Of a stretch of DNA of 64,000 bases, positions 56,976 through 64,000 are shown one piece after another. Source of the DNA: Cordilura impudica (lineage: Eukaryota; Arthropoda; Insecta; Diptera; Scathophagidae). Positions within the stretch are counted from its first letter, which is position 1; each line of letters opens with the position of its first letter. The stretch is taken from assembly GCA_963682025.1 (NCBI GenBank), contig OY821520.1, positions 240,003,414 through 240,067,413 of the forward strand. Direction: 5' to 3'. The notes beneath the pieces are model-generated. The model was not told where the DNA came from. It searched no databases and saw only the letters and a program-made list of their open reading frames with translations. A program made the position numbers and the translations under genes.

Positions 56976-57120
56976 TATACATATATATACATATATATGT
57001 AATATATAAAAGAAAAACAGCCGACGTACAAAGAATTATACTTCATCAAGGTTCTGTATGCTTACAAAGATAAACATAACCCAGCAAAATTTTAAATTTT
57101 TAAAAAGACGTCATAGTGTA

Positions 57121-57711
57121 TTTATACCCTATACCACTATGTGGTCGGAGTATAATGACTTTGTGCTGATGTTTGTAACTACCAACAATATTTTACGAAT
57201 CGATGTCCGTCCATCTGTCCGTTCATTTGTGTGTCCATGTAAATCTTTTAATCAAACTACAGGTCGCAAATATGAATATATTTTGATGGAAATTGGTATA
57301 TAAGCTTCCATCGGCCATAGCACGAACGCTATTGAAATTGGTGAAAATCGGTACATGTTCAGACATAGTCCCTATACAAATAAACCCTATAGGCAAATTC
57401 ATAGCCATAGCTCCCATATAAAGCTGCTTCTCGATCTTCACTGAAACCTATCAATATCAAAAATTATATGTTTATGCAAAAAATAAATGACTACCATGCA
57501 TGGTCAGGATAGGTCCATTTTTCGATCTATTCCCCATATAAATATAGCAACCGATACCAACTTTTTCAGATCTGCAGGCAAAAAATAAATTTTCCACTCA
57601 AATTTGGTATATGCTTATTTTCTGTAGCCAATTAGTTGGACCTAAGACTAATTCTCTTAACGCATGGTATATGATATCGCAGGGTCGGTCCAGACTACAA
57701 TTTTCTTACTT
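57121..57711 (+). mobile_element. Family-B HINE-like repeat, copy B4
   Basis: TTTATACCCTATACCACTAT, GTGGTCGGAGTATAATGACT, a GTCCGTCCATCTGTCCG block, then the family body and end CAATTTTCTTACTTTTTG. The hairpin is eroded and a ~140-bp middle part is deleted relative to B5. It is followed directly, head to tail, by B5. Confidence 0.82.
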
Positions 57712-57712
57712 T

Positions 57713-58439
57713 TTGTACCCTATACCACTATGTGGTTCGGGTATAATGACTTTGTGCTGCTGTTTGTAACTACAAAAAATATTTGACCTAGACCCATCTT
57801 TTATTATACCGATCGAGTCGATTTAGCGATGTCCGTCCGTATGTCCATTAAACCTTGTAATCAAACTACAGGTCGCAAATATGAATATATTTTGATGAAA
57901 TTTGGTATTTAATCTTTTATCGGCCATGGGATGAATGCTATTGAAATTGGTGAGAATCGGTCCATGTTCAGACCTAGTCCCCATACAAATGACCCCTATG
58001 AAATCAACATAGATTGCCATAAGTTCCAAATTATCATATAGATCTCAGTCAAATTGGGTTTGTATGTGTTTATTATATCCATTAATCAGTAGTCCAAAAA
58101 TAATCCCTATAGGACAATTCTTGGTCATAGGCGCCATATAGAGCTGCTTCCCGATCTTCACATAAATCTATCAAAAAACAAAAGTATTGCACAGATTTTC
58201 TCAAATTTGGTTCGTATATATTTTTTCTAAATATTTCGACCTAGTCCCCATATAAATATAGCATTCGATATAAACTTTTTCATGTCTGCAGCCAAAAAAA
58301 AAAATTAATAACAATGCCACTCAAATTTGGTTTATGCTTATTTTCTATATCGAATTTGTTGGACCAAAAGATAGGGTCTCTAAACCATGGTATAGTGTAT
58401 CATATAGTCGGTCTAGATCGACTATAATTTTCTTACTTG
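57713..58439 (+). mobile_element. Family-B HINE-like repeat, copy B5
   Basis: Starts TTGTACCCTATACCAC one or two bases after B4 ends. It has GTCCGTCCGTATGTCC, the family body and hairpin TATAGTCGG...CGACTATA at about 58403-58426, and ends TTTTCTTACTTG at 58439. Confidence 0.85.
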
Positions 58440-58469
58440 TTGATTATGAGTCGATGAACGCGCAAAAAT

Positions 58470-59060
58470 AAGAGACAAAATCTCACAATTAGGTGGTACC
58501 AAAAACTGGTCATTTTTTAATTTTAGGCCAATTTTTCATATTTGATCCAAAGAAGCCATATGGAAATTGCTCATCAATTGCAATATAATATGAGATATGC
58601 ACGATAAACCTTCAATGTTCATGTTATTTAAGAAAGCTTCAAAAAATTTTGAGGGTTTTTTATGATGGTATTTATGAATTTTAAATCAAACCCCACACAT
58701 GTTACTCGTAGTTATGTTTTAGTGTGGTTTCAGCTTTTTTTCGCAAAAGCGGATAGTCGATATTTCTCGAAGAGACATTTAGGTATCGATAATTTCATTT
58801 TATGAGATAATAACTAAATTGGTACAAAAAAATTTGAATTTCGAAAATTTAAGACATTCTCCCATACAAAAATGATCGAAAAAAGTTTATATAACTTTTT
58901 TTTTTACTTTTAACAGAAAGAAACTTAAACTCTCTGTCTGTCTGTCGTGGGTCAACCCCATTCCCCCTTATCCAATTGATCTGAAGCTTGGCCCATAGTC
59001 TTGTTGTGACTACAGATTAATTTTGGGGTAGTCACGTATAGTCACGCATAGTCAAAAAAG
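58470..59060 (+). mobile_element. Family-C fragment, forward
   Basis: Contains TTTGATCCAAAGAAGCCATA, a CTGTCTGTCTGTCGTGGG block (58938-58956), AACCCCATTCCCCCTTATCC, AATTGATCTGAAGCTTGGCC and GTAGTCACGTATAGTCACGC. It is the reverse complement of 4700-5090 but carries only the start of the tandem units. Confidence 0.75.
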
Positions 59061-59167
59061 CTGAAACATGTCCTTACTAAAATGGAACTACTACGAACAC
59101 TTAATATATAAGAGTTTTGAAAAAAAATCATAATATTCAAAAATTATAGGGCTTTATAATATGAAAT

Positions 59168-59741
59168 TAGAATTAAAGCAAGGTTAAACCTTACAAATGA
59201 TGATATTGCATATCGCATAAGGAAAGCAAAACAGTCTTTTGGTGCATTACAAAGAGTATGGAAGTCACCACAAATACATATAAAAACTAAGCTTCGCCTC
59301 TTCTCCTCTAATGTTCGCTCTATCCTGCTATATGGATGTGAGTCCTGGAACTCTACTGCAAGCGACATTCAATCCCTGCAAGTATTTGTTAATCGTTGCT
59401 TGCGAAAAATTTTGCGAATATTTTGGCCGAACGTAGTTTCCAACAGAGACCTCTGGCAAAGAACAGGTGAAACACCAATTCGCATAGAAATTGCAAAGAG
59501 GAAATGGAGCTGGGTTGGTCATATTTTGAGAAGACCCCATGATGACATATCAAAGATGGCAATTGACTGGAACCCTCATGGCAGCAGAAGAAGAGGTAGA
59601 CCAGCTAACACCTGGAGAAGGCAGCTAGATTCCGAAATTAGCGAAACAAGAAGAACTTGGTCTGAGATCAGAATAATCGCACAGGACAGATCCCAATGGA
59701 AGAATTTCGTTACGGCCCTTTGTTCCAACTTGGAACCATAG
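59168..59741 (+). pseudogene. RTE-like LINE, C-terminal fragment
   Basis: One open frame of about 190 codons without a proper start: LTNDDIAYRIRKAKQSFGAL, RSILLYGCESWNSTASDIQS, VNRCLRKILRIFWPNVVSN, RKWSWVGHILRRPHDDISK, GSRRRGRPANTWRRQLDSEI and AQDRSQWKNFVTALC, then TAG. This is the post-RT tail of RTE-type (endonuclease-RT) LINEs. It is 5'-truncated, lies between two family-C pieces and has no frame breaks, so the insertion is fairly young. Confidence 0.85.
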
Positions 59742-59759
59742 GAATCAATATATATAAAC

Positions 59760-60010
59760 CTTACAAATACCTTTCATAAGATGCTGTCCAATTTTTGTGG
59801 TTTATTTGGATCAAATTTGAAAAATCTATGGAAAAAACGACCGTTTTTAAACTATTTTACACCCTAAATATGAGATTGAGCAGCTAAAAAACAAAAAAAC
59901 GGGCCAATTATTTTTTCCCTTTCTACATATCCAAGTTCCACCGCGATATCCGGATGCCCACCATAAGACCTTCCGTGTTAGTCGTAAGTTACTCCGAAAA
60001 ATAGCTCCTT
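59760..60010 (+). mobile_element. Family-C fragment, forward, second piece
   Basis: ACCTTTCATAAGATGCTGTC, TTATTTGGATCAAATTTGA and CCTAAATATGAGATTGAGCA match 58.5 kb and 13.6 kb in order. Confidence 0.6.
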
Positions 60011-60774
60011 CAAATTATTAAGGAAGAAGGATATTCAATGATTTATTTAACTAGAAGTTTGTAACATTTTGTAGCAAATAATTTTGCTGGTTTTTATATG
60101 TACATTGTTATAAAATTACTATACAAACATATGCGCATATTGTTTTTCGTGTATATGATATCGTATAACCTTTAAGTTACCATTAAATGTAATTATTTGA
60201 ATGTTAACAAATTCTCAGGAAATTGTTGTTCTTTTATGCTGTAAGTAGCAAACATGGAAAAGAAAGAGAAAAATTGATATATTGATTAAATTTAATTGCT
60301 CAGAAACCCAGCCAGAGAATGTACTTGAAAATGAAAGGAATTAAAAAAAAACATATTAAGAAAGCTATATTCAATCGAAATCGACCAAACGATACCCTAC
60401 ACAATGAATTTCGAGAAAGGGTCTTCGGTCCATCTATACTTAGATTATAAATGGCCAAAGAAAATTCACTTAAATCAAATTTGGGAGTCATTGTTATGAA
60501 TCTGTGGCCTGAAGATATGAAAAACCATGCGATATTATTGCATTATCGCTTCTGAAAAAAAAGTTATTTTATTCAAACTGCGAAATGGTTAATAATTTCT
60601 TTTTTATGTTATTTTATTTTATTTATTTATTTCATTCAGTTTAAATATAGCAACAAACTTTAAATACAGTTATAAATAAGTCGTCAATCATCTTTTAATA
60701 ACACCAACAGCATCGGAACAATCAATTAAAGCATAGGTCTGTTCACTTCGGCGCAAATTCTTCAAAATGGATGA
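60011..60774. other. AT-rich sequence, nothing firm
   Basis: A plus-strand stretch at 60337-60550 reads protein-like words (KKAIFNRNRPNDTLHNEFRE, VIVMNLWPEDMKNHAI) but with an internal stop and no recognised family. Confidence 0.4.
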
Positions 60775-60789
60775 AATTTATTCAATTTT

Positions 60790-63700
60790 ATTTTTTAATT
60801 TTTAATTTATAATTTTTAAATTTTAATTTTTAATTTTTAATTTTTAATTTTTAATTTTTAATTTTTAATTTTTAATTTTTAATTTTTAATTTTTAATTTT
60901 TAAATTTTAATTTTTAATTTTTAATTTTTAATTTTTAATTTTTAATTTTTAATTTTTAATTTTTAATTTTTAATTTTTAATTTTTAATTTTTAATTTTTA
61001 ATTTTTAATTTTTAATTTTTAATTTTTAATTTTTAATTTAATTTTTAATTTTTATTTTTATTTTTATTTTTTAATTTTTAATTCTTAATTTTTAATTTCT
61101 AATTTTTAATTTTTAATTTTTAATTTTTAATTTTTAATTTTTAATTTTTGATTTTAATAATTAATTTTTAATTTATAATTTTTTAATTTTTAATTTTTAA
61201 TTTTTAATTTTCAATTTTTAATTTATAATTTTTTAATTTTTAATTTTTAAGTTTTAATTTTTAATTTTTAATTTTTAATTTTTAATTTTTATTTTTATTT
61301 TTTAATTTTTAATTCTTAATTTTTAATTTCTAATTTTTAATTTTTAATTTTTAATTTTTAATTTTTAATTTTTAATTTTTAATTTTTAATTTTTAATTTT
61401 TTAATTTTTAATTTTTTAATTTTTAATTTTTATTTTTTATTTTTAATTTTTAATTTTTAATTTTTAATTTTTAATTTTTAATTTTTAATTTTTAGTTTTT
61501 AATTTTTAATTTATAATTTTTAATTTTTAATTTTTAATTTTTAATTTTTAAATTTTAATTTTTAAATTTTAATTTTTAATTATTAATTTTTATTTTTTAA
61601 TTTTTAATTTTTAGTTTTTAATTTTTAATTTTTAATTTTAAATTTTAAATTTTTAATTTTTAATTTATATTTTTTAATTTTTAATTTTTAATTTTTAATT
61701 TTTAATTTTTAATTTTTAATTTTTAATTTTTAATTTTTTAATTTTTAATTTTTAATTTTTAATTTTTAATTTTAATTTTTAATTTTTAATTTTTAATTTT
61801 TAATTTTTAATTTTTAATTTTTAATTTTTAATTTTTAATTTTTAATTTTTAATTTTTAATTTTTAATTTTTAATTTTTAATTTTTAATTTTTAATTTTTA
61901 ATTTTTAATTTTTAATTTTTAATTTTTAATTTTTAATTTTTAATTTTTAATTTTTAATTTTTAATTTTAATTTTTAATTTTTAATTTTTAATTTTTAATT
62001 TTTAATTTTTAATTTTTAATTTTAATTTTTAATTTTTAATTTTTAATTTTTAATTTTTAATTTTTAATTTTTAATTTTTAATTTTTAATTTTTAATTTTT
62101 AATTTTTAATTTTTAATTTTTAATTTTTAATTTTTAATTTTTAATTTTTAATTTTTAATTTTTAATTTTTAATTTTTAATTTTTAATTTTTAATTTTTAA
62201 TTTTTTATTTTTTATTTTTAATTTTTAATTTTTAATTTTTAATTTCTAATTTTTAATTTTTAATTTTTAATTTTTAATTCTTAATTTTTAATTTTTAATT
62301 TTTAATTTTTAATTTTTAATTTTTAGTTTTTAATTTTTAATTTTTAATTTTTAATTTGTAGTTTTTAATTTTTAATTTATAATTTTTAATTTTTAATTTT
62401 TAATTTTTAATTTTTAATTTTTAATTTTTAATTTTTAATTTTTAATTTTTAATTTTTAAATTTTAATTTTTAAATTTTAATTTTTAATTATTAATTTTTA
62501 ATTTTTAATTTTTAATTTTTAATTTGTAATTTTTAATTTTTAATTTTTAATTTTTAATTTTTAATTTTCAGTTTTTAATTTTCAATTTTAAATTTTAAAT
62601 TTTTAATTTATATTTTTTAATTTTTAATTTTTAATTTTTAATTTTTAATTTTTAATTTTTAGTTTTTAATTTTTAATTTTATATTTTTTAATTTTTAATT
62701 TTTAATTTTTAATTTTTTATTTTTAATTTTTAATTTTCAATTTTTAATTTTTAATTTTTAATTTTTAATTTTTAATTTTAATTTTTAATTTTTAATTTTT
62801 AATTTTTAATTTTTAATTTTTAATTTTTAATTTTTTAATTTTTAATTTTTAATTTTTAATTTTTAATTTTTAATTTTTAATTTTTAATTTTTAATTTTTA
62901 ATTTTAATTTTTAATTTTTAATTTTTAATTTTTAATTTTTAATTTTAATTTTTAATTTTTTAATTTTTAATTTTTATTTTTAATTTTTAATTTTTAATTT
63001 TTAATTTTTAATTTTTAATTTTTAATTTTTAATTTTTAATTTTTAATTTTTAATTTTTAATTTTTAATTTTTAATTTTTAATTTTTAATTTTTAATTTTT
63101 AATTTTTAATTTTTAATTTTTAATTTTCAATTTTTAATTTTTAATTTTTAATTTTTAATTTTTAATTTTTAATTTTTAATTTTTATTTTTTATTTTTAAT
63201 TTTTAATTTTTAATTTTTAATTTTTTATTTTTAATTTTTAATTTTTAATTTTTAATTTTTAATTTCTAATTTTCAATTTTTAATTTATAATTTTTTAATT
63301 TTTAATTTTTAAGTTTTAATTTTTAATTTTTAATTTTTAATTTTTAATTTTTATTTTTATTTTTTAATTTTTAATTCTTAATTTTTAATTTCTAATTTTT
63401 AATTTTTAATTTTTAATTTTTAATTTTTAATTTTTAATTTTTAATTTTTAATTTTTAATTTTTTATTTTTTATTTTTAATTTTTAATTTTAATTTTTAAT
63501 TTTTAATTTTTAATTTTTAATTTTTAGTTTTTAATTTTTAATTTATAATTTTTAATTTTTAATTTTTAATTTTTAATTTTTAATTTTTAAATTTTAATTT
63601 TTAAATTTTAATTTTTAATTATTAATTTTTATTTTTTAATTTTTAATTTTTAGTTTTTAATTTTTAATTTTTAATTTTTAAATTTTAAATTTTTAATTTT

Positions 63701-64000
63701 TAATTTATATTTTTTAATTTTTAATTTTTAATTTTTTAATTTTTAATTTTTAATTTTTAATTTTTAATTTTTAATTTTTAATTTTTAATTTTTAATTTTT
63801 AATTTTTAATTTTTAATTTTTAATTTTTAATTTTTAATTTTTAATTTTTAATTTTTAATTTTTAATTTTTAATTTTTAATTTTTAATTTTTAATTTTTAA
63901 TTTTTAATTTTTAAATTTTTAATTTTTAATTTTTAATTTTTAATTTTAATTTTTAATTTTTAATTTTTAATTTTTAATTTTTAATTTTTAATTTTTAATT
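60790..64000. repeat. (AATTTTT)n heptamer array, >3.2 kb, reaches window end
   Basis: Reverse complement of the AAAAATT array in A1, with variants TTTATTTTT, TTCTAATTTTT and AATTTATAATTTTTT. A variant block repeats internally: 61060-61100, 61290-61330 and 63350-63390 share a TTTTTATTTTT...AATTCTTAATTTTTAATTT pattern. This indicates large duplications within the array. No HINE terminus is seen at its left edge. Confidence 0.97.

Noticed and set aside
1..64000. tRNA, rRNA or other structural RNA genes
   Set aside because: No cloverleaf with conserved A/B boxes or rRNA-like stretch was noticed, though a proper covariance search was not possible.

Overview
This window is nuclear DNA of a higher fly, probably a calyptrate such as a blowfly or house-fly relative. 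The assignment rests on three things: recognisable norpA exons with GT-AG splice sites, Drosophila DINE-1-like rolling-circle repeats with (GTCY)n blocks, and many degenerate LINE and mariner copies. It is strongly AT-rich and almost entirely non-coding. The species call is inference; the repeats and exons are read directly.

The one host gene I recognise is norpA (phospholipase C-beta of phototransduction), on the minus strand. Coding exon 1 (36266-36445), exon 2 (36135-36194) and exon 3 (19198-19344) are all in phase 0 and together encode 129 residues of the N-terminal PH region. Intron 1 is 71 bp, intron 2 is 16,790 bp, and intron 3 runs from 19197 past the left edge of the window. Everything from 1 to 36134 outside exon 3 is therefore probably intron. 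The right part of the window (36446-64000) lies upstream of the first coding exon, and I found no other confident host gene there.

The introns and the upstream region are filled with layered mobile DNA: (1) two LOA-like LINE copies with RNase H (1-2463, 25291-27550), both ending in CCTAA repeats; (2) fragments of R1-like, CR1/L2-like, RTE-like and jockey/I-like LINEs; (3) mariner-family DNA transposons, one of them intact (7228-8533) and several decayed; (4) PIF/Harbinger remnants (33.9-34.4 kb, 42.1-43.6 kb); (5) at least three DINE-1/HINE-like families, here called A, B and C, with (GTCY)n blocks; in A and B the 3' end is a hairpin followed by CTTACTTG; (6) several small foldback elements.

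Tandem repeats make up most of the rest: heptamer arrays at 8.6-11.3, 38.0-41.0 and 60.8-64.0 kb, a 122-bp satellite at 16.2-18.6 kb, a diverged ~46-56-bp repeat at 20.6-25.3 kb and again in reverse at 31.4-37.2 kb, and a 21-bp minisatellite at 50.8-52.1 kb. The most informative structure is a pair of sibling family-A elements (6869-11374 and 37203-41061). They share collinear sequence, but each has expanded a different heptamer, and each serves as the empty-site control for the transposon inserted in the other.
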